DNA from: Chromatiales bacterium
GTDB taxonomy: Bacteria; Pseudomonadota; Gammaproteobacteria; UBA6429; Thiohalophilaceae
Direction: 5' to 3'
Assembly (NCBI GenBank): GCA_027001895.1
Contig: JALTLP010000331.1
Span: forward strand, 1 to 10,415
Length of the DNA: 10,415 nt
Shown: in pieces, positions 1-6,573 of the stretch
How positions within the stretch are numbered: the first letter of the stretch is position 1
Layout of the letters: each line of letters starts with the position of its first letter
Made by a program: the position numbers and the translations under genes
The notes under the pieces: model-generated
Database searches by the model: none
What the model was told of the DNA's origin: nothing
What the model saw: only the letters and a program-made list of their open reading frames with translations

Positions 1-1549
1 GATGCACGTCGTGTTGTTTGCCTTCGGCATCGCAGTCCGGGCAGTGTTGTGGAATACGTTGTTCGCTGCCGCAATGGTGACAACGGAGTCGGTGCGCTTT
101 CTGGTGCAGGGTAAAATAGGAATCGCAGCGCGGGCAATGCGATAACCAGCCGCACTCGTAGCACATAAGTACCGGTGCGAAGCCGCGCCGGTTTAAAAAA
201 AGTAATACCTGATTGCCAAGTTGCAGGTGTTCTCGCATACGCTGAATAAGCTGTGCAGATAAACCATGTTCCAGTTTCTGGCTGCGCACATCGAGTAAAT
301 GAATATCGGGTAACTGCGCAGCACCGGCGCGTTGGCTGAGGGCGAGTTTTGTAAAGCGCTGTTGTTCTACGTTATACAGTGTTTCAAGCGATGGGGTGGC
401 GGAGCCTAAAACAATAGGGATATTCGCATTACGCGCACGCATTATGGCAACGTCGCGCGCCGAATAGCGCAGGCCGTCCTGTTGCTTTAAAGACAGGTCG
501 TGTTCTTCATCAATAATAATTAAACCCAGCTTGCTAAAGGGCGCGAACACAGCCGAGCGAGTGCCAATTAGCACACCGGCTGTTTGTGCGTTGTTAGCAC
601 TTACTTCTGAGCCAAAGCCTTTCACGGCAAGCCAGTTATTAAGCCGCTCGCTGTCATTCATGGACGAGTGCAGTACGGCTATGTTGGTATTAAGGTGACG
701 ATTAAAGCGTTCTACTAGTTGAGGGGTTAGGCCAATTTCCGGCACCAGCACAAGCACTTGCTGATCACGTTTAAGTACTTCAAGAATAACCTGCATATAG
801 ACTTCGGTTTTACCGCTGCCGGTAATCCCTTCGAGCAGAAAAGCCTGATGTTGACCGAGTGCGCCAATAATCTTGTCTGCTGCCTGTTGTTGTTCCGTAT
901 TTAAGGCGTGCAGTGCCTGGGTTGTTTGCTTAGGCGAGTCTGCAAACAGTTTTGCCTGTTGAGACGGGTTAATCAGGCCCTTTTCTTCAAGTTGTCCAAT
1001 CGGGTTTCGCCAGTTTTGCCATTGCTGGTTAAGCTGTTCGGCCGTTAGCGTGGTATCGGGATTTGACTGGAAGTATTCGAGAATTTGGCGTTGCTTACTG
1101 GCACGACCTAGCGATTCGACCGGGGTTGTGCGGCCCAGCTCGCTGAGCTGCCATAAGCGCTGGGTAACCGCTAACGCCGGTTTACCTTGCCGCAATAATG
1201 CAGGCAGAGCATGGGCGAACACTTCACCTACCGGGTATTGGTAATAGCGGCTCATCCAGCTGAGTAATTTAAAAATGTCTTCACTGATAACTGGCTGGCT
1301 ATCTAGTACTTCGCCGATATGCTTGAGCTTTGTAATATCATATTGGCTTTGGCCGCCGCATTTCAGCACAATACCAATAAGCTGTTGCCGGCCGAAGGGA
1401 ACTTTTACCCGTACACCCGGTATTAGCTGGCTTTGCATGGTTTTTGGTGCAAGGTAGTCAAAAGCCTGGCGAAGCGGTTTGGCTATTGCAACCTGTACCG
1501 TCACAAGCTGGTCGAGAGCCGGGGTTTGTTCAAAGAGAGAGTCCTGCAT
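1..1549 (-). CDS. priA: Primosomal protein N' (PriA helicase), 3' end cut off by window edge
   Basis: PriA is a 3'-to-5' DNA helicase that recognises stalled or repaired forks and reloads the replisome in the cytoplasm. The first 516 residues are visible; the family is usually about 730 residues, so roughly the last 200 lie outside the window. The N-terminus (VTVQVAIAKPLRQAFDYLAP) matches the PriA 3'-DNA-binding domain. A Walker A motif GITGSGKT ends at K247-T248, the DEEH Walker B box is at residues 347-350, and GSATPS follows. Four zinc-binding cysteine pairs typical of PriA are present: C463/C466, C472/C475, C490/C493 and C503/C506. The ATG at 1549-1547 is the first in frame; a GTG at residue 16 is a possible alternative because the ribosome-binding site is weak. 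The gene is transcribed away from the DnaA-box region that lies about 175 bp upstream. Identification is firm. Confidence 0.97.
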   Translation of the reverse strand, partial: MQDSLFEQTPALDQLVTVQVAIAKPLRQAFDYLAPKTMQSQLIPGVRVKVPFGRQQLIGIVLKCGGQSQYDITKLKHIGEVLDSQPVISEDIFKLLSWMSRYYQYPVGEVFAHALPALLRQGKPALAVTQRLWQLSELGRTTPVESLGRASKQRQILEYFQSNPDTTLTAEQLNQQWQNWRNPIGQLEEKGLINPSQQAKLFADSPKQTTQALHALNTEQQQAADKIIGALGQHQAFLLEGITGSGKTEVYMQVILEVLKRDQQVLVLVPEIGLTPQLVERFNRHLNTNIAVLHSSMNDSERLNNWLAVKGFGSEVSANNAQTAGVLIGTRSAVFAPFSKLGLIIIDEEHDLSLKQQDGLRYSARDVAIMRARNANIPIVLGSATPSLETLYNVEQQRFTKLALSQRAGAAQLPDIHLLDVRSQKLEHGLSAQLIQRMREHLQLGNQVLLFLNRRGFAPVLMCYECGWLSHCPRCDSYFTLHQKAHRLRCHHCGSEQRIPQHCPDCDAEGKQHDVH

Positions 1550-1722
1550 AGACCGCTACGTTACCAGATGTAGCAAGCAGATTAACAGTACAAGCAACAC
1601 CGCAAAGCTGGATTGAGCAAAATTAGTTCAAAACGTGGCGTGAATAAAGCAGTTAGTGTTGCAACTTAAAGTAGCTTCGAGCTTTAAAAGCTTAAGGTCT
1701 TGTTGTTTTTCAGGGTGGACCC

Positions 1723-1757
1723 TTATCCACAATTCCTGTGGATAACTTTGTGGATGA
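1723..1757. promoter_or_regulatory. Cluster of three DnaA boxes
   Basis: TTATCCACA at 1723-1731 is a perfect DnaA box on the plus strand. TGTGGATAA at 1737-1745 is a second perfect box in inverted orientation, only 5 bp away. TGTGGATGA at 1749-1757 is a third box on the minus strand with one mismatch. Three near-consensus 9-mers in 35 bp is well beyond chance. A further match to TTATNCACA lies at 1939-1947. The cluster is about 175 bp upstream of the priA start and 430 bp upstream of the gene at 2190. Confidence 0.8.
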
Positions 1758-1844
1758 AATGGGGTAATGGAAGAATATGCCGCGTAAATACTACAGTTTT
1801 GTTACATTGGTTAAATTTTAACCACTCGATAAATTATTCAATAT

Positions 1845-1857
1845 AATCAATATGTTA
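1845..1857 (+). promoter_or_regulatory. Candidate IHF binding site
   Basis: AATCAATATGTTA fits the IHF consensus WATCAANNNNTTR at every position and sits in strongly AT-rich DNA, which IHF favours. It lies about 90 bp from the DnaA-box cluster and between it and the fourth box at 1939. IHF sites accompany DnaA boxes in oriC, datA and DARS2 of E. coli. A consensus this short can occur by chance in DNA of about 20% GC, so this is a candidate only. Confidence 0.45.
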
Positions 1858-1938
1858 TATTATTTTTATAGGCTATTTTTGTTTATATGTTGAATTTTTT
1901 AGAGCCATAATTTGCTTAAAATATAGACGTATATTAGT

Positions 1939-1947
1939 TGTGTATAA
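1939..1947 (-). promoter_or_regulatory. Fourth DnaA box (TTATACACA on the minus strand)
   Basis: The plus strand reads TGTGTATAA, whose complement TTATACACA fits the relaxed consensus TTATNCACA. It lies about 180 bp beyond the main cluster, at the far side of the AT-rich block. A single 9-mer in AT-rich DNA is weak evidence alone; its value comes from the nearby cluster. Confidence 0.4.
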
Positions 1948-2005
1948 CATTCAAAAAAAGATTAAAAAAAGCCTTGTATTTCGTTTTGAATTTGTTAAAA
2001 GCGAT

Positions 2006-2056
2006 TTTGCCAAACGCTGGCAAATAGCTCAAAAAAAGGTATCGGGGGCACCTTTT
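2006..2056. repeat. Two adjacent short inverted repeats
   Basis: TTTGCCA (2006-2012) and TGGCAAA (2018-2024) form a perfect 7-bp stem with a 5-base loop. Immediately after it, AAAAGGT (2034-2040) and ACCTTTT (2050-2056) form a second 7-bp stem around a G-rich 9-base loop. Neither has a T-run placed as in an intrinsic terminator. They may be protein-binding sites or part of a structured leader of the gene at 2190. Confidence 0.4.
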
Positions 2057-2189
2057 GGGTGTCTGCTAACACAAAATGGGCGCTAATCCCGTAAATATTA
2101 ATGGTGTAATTTAGCCGGTATTAATGCTTAACTATAGGTACAGAAATTAATTTACCTGTTATTTAATATCGTTAATCAAGGAGAAAAAT

Positions 2190-2384
2190 ATGGCGCTTTA
2201 TACCTGTGAAAAGTGTGGAATGAGCATCGGTGAAATGACTTGCGGTCAATGTGGCAAGCAGCTTGAACACAATACAATTCAGGCCGATGATGGCCGTGAT
2301 ATTCATGTATCAGAATGCCCAGATGGGCATGGTAAGGTGAAATCACCAATGTGCTGTGGGCAGGATATGACACGTAATGCTTAG
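2190..2384 (+). CDS. Small cysteine-rich metalloprotein with desulforedoxin-like motifs
   Basis: This is a 64-residue, probably cytoplasmic protein with seven cysteines and no signal peptide. It opens with YTCEKCG (C6, C9) and closes with PMCCGQDM (C55, C56). That is the CxxC ... CCGEDM pattern of desulforedoxin and the N-terminal domain of desulfoferrodoxin, where four cysteines hold a rubredoxin-like iron. Between the two halves lies an extra CGQCG pair (C18, C21) plus H27, H39, C43 and H47, which could form a second metal site, most likely zinc. A perfect AAGGAG (2178-2183) six bases before the ATG supports the start. It is a single-gene unit, divergent from priA and convergent with egtD, sharing its terminator. 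The coding call is strong. The fold and the bound metal are inferred from motif spacing alone, and a plain double zinc ribbon is the main alternative. Confidence 0.82.
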   Translation: MALYTCEKCGMSIGEMTCGQCGKQLEHNTIQADDGRDIHVSECPDGHGKVKSPMCCGQDMTRNA

Positions 2385-2402
2385 TGTCTGGTTTTAGGTT
2401 AT

Positions 2403-2432
2403 AAAAAAGCCGCTTTAAAAGCGGCTTTTTTT
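2403..2432. terminator. Bidirectional intrinsic terminator between convergent genes
   Basis: GCCGCTT (2409-2415) pairs with AAGCGGC (2419-2425) around a 3-base loop. The stem is flanked by six A's on the left and seven T's on the right, so it gives a G+C-rich stem plus U-tract in both directions. It terminates the small metalloprotein gene on the plus strand and the egtB-egtD operon on the minus strand. Its right edge overlaps the egtD stop codon (2433-2431). Confidence 0.92.
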
Positions 2433-3435
2433 ATGCGGATTGAATTTTAAAATAATGTACGCTGAATAGTTTGTTTGGGTCGGTCCAGACCTTAACCGGG
2501 ACAAAGCCTGCTTTCTTTGCAAGTGCCTGGAATTCTTCTATGGTGTATTTGTAAGAACTTTCGGTATGGATGCTCTGGTCTTTTTCAAATTTAAAATGAT
2601 GCTCACCGATTGAAACCGTATGTGCCTCGTTGCTGATCAGATGCATTTCTATTCGGCCAAGCTCTTCGTTATAAAAAGCACGGTGGCTAAAGTTGTCTGG
2701 ATCAAAACCGGCGTCGAGCTCGGTACTGATCCGGTTTAACAGGTTTTGATTAAATGCTGCGGTATAACCGTCGCTATCATTATAAGCCGCATCGAGTCGC
2801 TGTTTATCTTTTTTAAGGTCAACACCAATTAACAGGCCGCCCTCTTTTTCACCACGTAACATTTGCGCAAGGTGATTGAGAAAGTCAACCGCATGCTCCG
2901 GGTCAAAATTACCGATACTGGAACCCGGAAAAAAAGCGACTTTACGTGCATGAGTATGACAAGGTGGCAATGCGAAAGGTTGGGTATAGTCAACACAGGC
3001 AGCATGTACTTCAAGCCAGGGGTATTCACTGGCAATATCCTCTGCGGCCATACGCAGGTAATCTTTTGAAATGTCCATTGGCATATAGGCTTTGGGATTA
3101 ATGCTGTCTAGCATCAGGCGAACTTTTTCACTGCTGCCACTGCCGGGCTCAATAAGCAAACAGTCATCGCCAATGTGCTTTGTAATATCGTCAAGGTTGT
3201 TTTTGATGATGTCTATTTCGGTACGGGTTGGGTAGTACTCCTTTGTTTTGCAAATGGCATCGAATAACTTTGAACCCGTCTCATCATAAAAAAACTTCGG
3301 TGCAAGGACACGTGGTGATGCCTTCATACCTTTTATAACTTCATCGAGTAAATCTGCCTGAGCAGGGTGATAGTCATAAAAATAAATCGGGTTGTCATTT
3401 TTATTTTGTGTGCACGAAGAACTCGAACTTGTCAT
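2431..3435 (-). CDS. egtD: L-histidine N-alpha-methyltransferase EgtD
   Basis: EgtD uses three S-adenosylmethionine molecules to trimethylate histidine to hercynine, the first step of ergothioneine synthesis, in the cytoplasm. At 334 residues it is close to the 321 of the mycobacterial enzyme. Conserved blocks appear in order: PKFFYDETGSKLFD (47-60) with EYYPTRTE after it, the SAM-binding IEPGSGSSEK (95-104), MPMDIS (118-123), FFPGSSIGNF (168-177), GVDLKKD (204-210), DGYTAAFNQN (222-231) and TESSYKY (291-297). N176, E292 and S294 probably correspond to the histidine-binding N166, E282 and S284 of the Mycobacterium smegmatis enzyme. The start overlaps the egtB stop as ATGA, with AAAGGAT just upstream, so translation is probably coupled. 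A terminator lies at the stop codon, so the operon ends here. Residue equivalences are by eye; the family call is firm. Confidence 0.97.
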   Translation of the reverse strand: MTSSSSSCTQNKNDNPIYFYDYHPAQADLLDEVIKGMKASPRVLAPKFFYDETGSKLFDAICKTKEYYPTRTEIDIIKNNLDDITKHIGDDCLLIEPGSGSSEKVRLMLDSINPKAYMPMDISKDYLRMAAEDIASEYPWLEVHAACVDYTQPFALPPCHTHARKVAFFPGSSIGNFDPEHAVDFLNHLAQMLRGEKEGGLLIGVDLKKDKQRLDAAYNDSDGYTAAFNQNLLNRISTELDAGFDPDNFSHRAFYNEELGRIEMHLISNEAHTVSIGEHHFKFEKDQSIHTESSYKYTIEEFQALAKKAGFVPVKVWTDPNKLFSVHYFKIQSA

Positions 3436-4772
3436 GTAATATCCTTTGCTAATCGAAAGCCACTATATTGCCAGCGCTCGTGTGGGTAGAAAAAATTGCG
3501 ATAGGTTTTTCTTATATGCTCCAGTGGTGTTGCACAGGAGCCGCCGCGTAAGACCAGTTGGCTACTCATAAATTTGCCATTGTATTCACCAAGCGCGCCA
3601 GGCCTTGCATGGTAACCGGGGTAAGCTGCATAGGCGCTCTGGGTCCATTCCCAGACATCGCCAAACATTTGTTGCAGGGTATTATTATCTTTGGCTGTAA
3701 CACTGGCCGGTTGTAATAAATCGCTGTCCCGAAAGTTACCTTCTATAGTAAGGTTTTCAGTTGCTACCTCCCATTCCATTTCGGTGGGCAGGCGTATTCC
3801 GGTTTGTTGTAAGTCTTTCCAGCGGGCAAAGGCAGCCGCTTCATAAAAACTGACATGACATACCGGTGCATCCATATCAACCGGTTGCATACCCTGTAGT
3901 GTCATGTTGTGCCAGAGGTTATCAATTTTTTCCCAGTACAACGGAGCTTGCCAGTTCTGCTGGTTTATAATTTTCCAGGCATCGGCTAACCAGTAGTCTG
4001 GTTTTTTATAGCCGTCATCATGAATAAACTCCAGGTATTCGGCATTGTTAACAGGGTGTGATGCCAGCATAAAATCTTCTACATATACCTGGTGAAGAGG
4101 GCCTTCGTTGTCATAGGCGAAGTCAGTTTTGCTGGTTATGTTATCTGTACCATAGTTTAGTGAGGAGCCGATAATTTTAAGGCCGCCGTCAATTTTAATC
4201 CATTGAGTGTTTAGTGTGTCAGCATTGTGCTGATCTTGTGGGGCTGCGGAAGCTTTTTTGTAAGCCGGGCGTAATGGGTTGCTGGCAAAAATATGTTTTA
4301 TATCGGTAAGCAGAAGTTCCTGGTGCTGTTGCTCATGGTTTAAACCCAGTATGGTTCTGCTGGTAATTGTTTTACTGTCGCGATGATGGCTGTTAAGTAA
4401 AAGCTCATGCATGGCCTTGTCAACATGGTGGCGGTATTTATAAACCTCGTTAATGCTGGGCCGTGAAAGCAGACCACGCTGGTGGCGTGGATGATATTCG
4501 CCGATGGTGTCGTAGTAAGAATTAAACAACACAGCAAACTTTGGATGAAATTCTTTATAGTTTTTAGCAAAAGGTTTTAACAGCAGGGTTTCGAAAAACC
4601 AGCTAGTATGGGCAAGGTGCCACTTTGGCGGGCTGACTTCAGGCATGGTTTGTATACAGAAGTCTTCAGTTTCAAGCGGCTCGCATAGTAACATGCTGTC
4701 TTGCCGTATTCGATGGTAGTGTTCTGCAAGTGTTTGTTGTACTTCAGAACCATCAGCAGGTTTGGTTTCCAT
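3432..4772 (-). CDS. egtB: Ergothioneine sulfoxide synthase EgtB
   Basis: EgtB is a non-haem iron(II) enzyme that uses O2 to join hercynine to a thiol (gamma-glutamylcysteine in mycobacteria, cysteine in some other bacteria), giving the hercynyl sulfoxide. The 446 residues hold an N-terminal DinB-like four-helix domain and a C-terminal formylglycine-generating-enzyme-like domain. H55 (LAHTSWFFE) and H146 and H150 (NHEQQHQE) match the three-histidine iron site (H51, H134 and H138 in M. thermoresistibile). The FGE-like half shows HPVNNAEYLEFI, RLPTEMEWE, GDVWEWT, a GEYNGKFM block, LRGGSC and SGFRLA. The arginine-rich HPRHQRGLLSRPS (94-106) lies where the thiol substrate is bound in the mycobacterial enzyme. 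No egtA, egtC or egtE lies in the window. The ribosome-binding site is weak. The gene lies 116 bp downstream of the redoxin gene, with its own candidate control region between. Confidence 0.96.
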   Translation of the reverse strand: METKPADGSEVQQTLAEHYHRIRQDSMLLCEPLETEDFCIQTMPEVSPPKWHLAHTSWFFETLLLKPFAKNYKEFHPKFAVLFNSYYDTIGEYHPRHQRGLLSRPSINEVYKYRHHVDKAMHELLLNSHHRDSKTITSRTILGLNHEQQHQELLLTDIKHIFASNPLRPAYKKASAAPQDQHNADTLNTQWIKIDGGLKIIGSSLNYGTDNITSKTDFAYDNEGPLHQVYVEDFMLASHPVNNAEYLEFIHDDGYKKPDYWLADAWKIINQQNWQAPLYWEKIDNLWHNMTLQGMQPVDMDAPVCHVSFYEAAAFARWKDLQQTGIRLPTEMEWEVATENLTIEGNFRDSDLLQPASVTAKDNNTLQQMFGDVWEWTQSAYAAYPGYHARPGALGEYNGKFMSSQLVLRGGSCATPLEHIRKTYRNFFYPHERWQYSGFRLAKDIT

Positions 4773-4802
4773 TCTGTGAACTCTTATTTATCATTTATAA
4801 TA

Positions 4803-4840
4803 AATTGTTAGAGTAGAGTACTGCATAATCCTTAACAATT
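4803..4840. repeat. Inverted repeat upstream of egtB
   Basis: AATTGTTA (4803-4810) and TAACAATT (4833-4840) are perfect 8-bp arms with centres 30 bp apart, about three helical turns. They lie in the 116-bp gap between the peroxiredoxin-like gene and egtB, 30-70 bp upstream of the egtB start. This could be a pair of regulator half-sites at the egtB promoter. The arms are AT-rich, so chance cannot be excluded, and no regulator gene is adjacent. Confidence 0.35.
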
Positions 4841-4888
4841 ACCCAGATTATTTATACGCTAATTTTCAGAAAAATTCATCACAATTTA

Positions 4889-5620
4889 TCATCGAAGTGC
4901 TTTTAGGGCATCAATAATGGCCTTTGGTTCCATGCGTTTTTTGTAATCGGTATCGGCAAAGGCGGCGCGAACAATGCCGTTTTTATCAATGACCAAAGTA
5001 CCGGGAACCGGTAATTCATTACGGCCTTTGCCATTAAAGTCTTCAAGATTAAGCCCCAGCTTTTTATAAACGGCAACAAGATCTTTAGGCACGGTAAAAA
5101 ACAGTTTGTATTTTTTTATAACCGAACTGTCGAGGTCACTGAGAATATCAAAAGGAAAGTGTCCTTTTTTTACCTGTTCTAAAGATTTATCCGGTTTTTG
5201 TGGGGTGATAGAAATCAGGGTCGCACCATAACGTGTAAATGCTGGCAGGTTTTGTTTAAGCGCGCGTAACTCCAGGTTGCAAAACGGGCACCAGGCACCG
5301 CGATAAAAGTTAATAATCACCGGGCCTTTTTTAAGCAAGGAATAAAGCTGGATTTGTTTTCCGTAAACATTGGGCAGGCTAAAATCCGGTGCTTTATCGC
5401 CGACCTGTAAGCCAGGATTCGGCATGGCTTTGGCCAGATCGCGGGCGGCTTTTTCTATCACAGCCAGGTCATGTTTACTGAATTTTGGGGCGTTCTTATA
5501 GCTGGCCTCTTGCTTCATGTATTGTTGAATCTGTTCGGCCAATGTTGTTTCAGCTTGTGCCGGTAAACAGAAAATAAGCGAGAAAAATAAAAGATAAACA
5601 GCGTGGAGATAGTTTTTCAT
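4889..5620 (-). CDS. Exported peroxiredoxin-like (AhpC/TSA family) protein
   Basis: This 243-residue protein starts with a classical signal peptide: a short basic start, a hydrophobic stretch at residues 8-19, and AQA followed by E24 as the likely cleavage site. It should act in the periplasm. After a helical linker with many lysines comes a redoxin domain: VGDKAPDFSLPN (73-84), INFYRGAWCPFCNLELRAL (103-121) with the C111-x-x-C114 redox pair, and PVPGTLVIDKNG (204-214), the cis-proline region of the thioredoxin fold. It most likely reduces peroxides or disulfides; CxxC together with GAWCPFC is typical of the AhpC/TSA-like thiol reductases. An AGGA lies about 9 bases before the ATG. It shares a divergent promoter region with the gene at 5771 and precedes the egt operon in the same direction. 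The specific substrate cannot be told from the sequence. Confidence 0.9.
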   Translation of the reverse strand: MKNYLHAVYLLFFSLIFCLPAQAETTLAEQIQQYMKQEASYKNAPKFSKHDLAVIEKAARDLAKAMPNPGLQVGDKAPDFSLPNVYGKQIQLYSLLKKGPVIINFYRGAWCPFCNLELRALKQNLPAFTRYGATLISITPQKPDKSLEQVKKGHFPFDILSDLDSSVIKKYKLFFTVPKDLVAVYKKLGLNLEDFNGKGRNELPVPGTLVIDKNGIVRAAFADTDYKKRMEPKAIIDALKALR

Positions 5621-5652
5621 TGTTCTACGTCCTGTATGATAAATGGAAACTT

Positions 5653-5685
5653 TATTTGAGCAAGGGTTAAGTATATGCTCAAATA
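5653..5685. promoter_or_regulatory. Candidate operator: 10-bp perfect inverted repeat
   Basis: TATTTGAGCA (5653-5662) and TGCTCAAATA (5676-5685) are perfect 10-bp arms with a 13-bp spacer, their centres 23 bp apart, about two helical turns. Within the spacer, the minus strand carries TATACT (5675-5670), a good -10 element for the peroxiredoxin-like gene. A dimeric regulator bound here would cover that promoter. The repeat is about 90 bp upstream of the divergent gene at 5771, so it could control both. Confidence 0.6.
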
Positions 5686-5707
5686 TAAAGTGTCACTAGT
5701 GAATTTT

Positions 5708-5737
5708 TTTACAAAGCATATAAGGCTTTTCTATTAC
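5708..5737 (+). promoter_or_regulatory. Candidate promoter for the gene at 5771
   Basis: TTTACA (5708-5713) with an 18-bp spacer to TATTAC (5732-5737) makes a reasonable sigma-70-type promoter. The -10 lies in a 13-bp palindrome, CTATTACTAATAG (5731-5743). TATAAG at 5719-5724 is an alternative -10 but has no -35 at the right distance. Confidence 0.35.
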
Positions 5738-5770
5738 TAATAGACAAGTCTGTAATAAAGGAGTTTAGAT

Positions 5771-6568
5771 ATGAAAAAGAATCTGTTTAAAGGGATAAGT
5801 ATATTGCTGTTGTTAGGCTTTACTACGGTTTTGCAGGCAAAGGTTGTAACCAAAGTTATTCCATACAGTATTAATGGTGTAAAAATGACTGGCTATTATG
5901 CATTTGATAATTCGATAAAAGCTAAACGCCCCGGTGTGCTGGTGGTTCATGAGTGGTGGGGGCATAACGACTATGCGCGTAAGCGAGTACGTATGTTAGC
6001 CAGGCTGGGATACAGTGCCTTTGCACTGGATATGTACGGTACGGGTAAAGTTGCCAACCATCCTGATACAGCAAAAAAATTTATGATGGAAGTTATTCAA
6101 AATATGGACACCGCAAGACAGCGATATAAAAAAGGCTTAAGCGTTTTAAAAGCACAGTCAGCCACAGACAGTAATAAACTGGCCGCAATCGGTTATTGTT
6201 TTGGTGGTGGTGTGGTACTGGATATGGCGCGCCAGGGTTTACCTCTTAAAGGGGTAGTGAGTTTTCACGGTAGTTTAGGTACCAAACAGCCGGCAGTAAA
6301 AGGCAAGGTTAGGGCAAAAGTTCTGGTGCTTAATGGTGCGGATGATCCCTTTACCAAACCTGAACAAATTACTGCCTTTAAAGAAGAAATGAAAAATGCA
6401 GGTGTAAAATTCGAGTTTGTAAATTACAAAGGAGCAAAGCATAGTTTTACCAACCCGGCAGCAGATGGCTTTGCTAAAAAGTTTAAAATGCCACTGGCTT
6501 ATAATGCCGAGGTCGATAAAAAGTCGTGGGCAAAAATGCAGGTATTTTTTAAAGATATATTTAAATAA
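5771..6568 (+). CDS. Exported dienelactone-hydrolase-family alpha/beta hydrolase
   Basis: The 265-residue protein has a signal peptide (MKKN, hydrophobic residues 9-21, likely cleavage after LQA at 23), which would place it in the periplasm. The mature part is a dienelactone hydrolase fold: GVLVVHEWWGHNDYARKR with E61, LGYSAFALDMYGTG, the nucleophile motif GYCFGGG with C143, LNGADDPF with D191/D192, and GAKHSFTNP with H224. This gives the Cys-Asp-His triad plus the active-site glutamate of the family. Members hydrolyse lactones, esters or thioesters. Most exported members have no known substrate, and no chlorocatechol genes are nearby, so a true dienelactone substrate is unlikely. AAAGGAG (5757-5763) lies seven bases before the ATG. 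The next gene starts 5 bp after the stop, so the two are co-transcribed. The family call is firm; the reaction is unknown. Confidence 0.93.
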   Translation: MKKNLFKGISILLLLGFTTVLQAKVVTKVIPYSINGVKMTGYYAFDNSIKAKRPGVLVVHEWWGHNDYARKRVRMLARLGYSAFALDMYGTGKVANHPDTAKKFMMEVIQNMDTARQRYKKGLSVLKAQSATDSNKLAAIGYCFGGGVVLDMARQGLPLKGVVSFHGSLGTKQPAVKGKVRAKVLVLNGADDPFTKPEQITAFKEEMKNAGVKFEFVNYKGAKHSFTNPAADGFAKKFKMPLAYNAEVDKKSWAKMQVFFKDIFK

Positions 6569-6573
6569 TAAAG

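Larger units (their letters stand above)
1550..2189. other. 640 bp gene-free region with origin-like architecture
   Basis: This is the space between the divergent priA and the small metalloprotein gene at 2190. I found no ORF with a credible start or family here. It has three zones. Next to priA is about 170 bp of ordinary composition. Then comes a DnaA-box cluster at 1723-1757. Then follows an AT-rich block in which 1801-1980 is about 21% GC by hand count, against 58% in a sampled priA line (301-360). The last 190 bp hold small inverted repeats and presumably the promoter of the gene at 2190. There is no GATC site in the region, unlike the enterobacterial oriC. It could be a replication origin, a DnaA-titration or reactivation element of the datA/DARS kind, or a DnaA-responsive promoter region. 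The sequence alone does not decide. Confidence 0.6.

Noticed and set aside
1050..1457. Two plus-strand ORFs of 60-64 codons
   Set aside because: They lie opposite the unbroken priA frame, have no ribosome-binding site and resemble no protein.
1679..1693. AGCTTTAAAAGCT palindrome near the DnaA cluster
   Set aside because: Short, AT-rich and without a partner or a T-tract; not enough for a call.
2176..2373. Minus-strand ORF opposite the small metalloprotein gene
   Set aside because: Antisense shadow. The plus-strand frame has the ribosome-binding site and the organised cysteine motifs.
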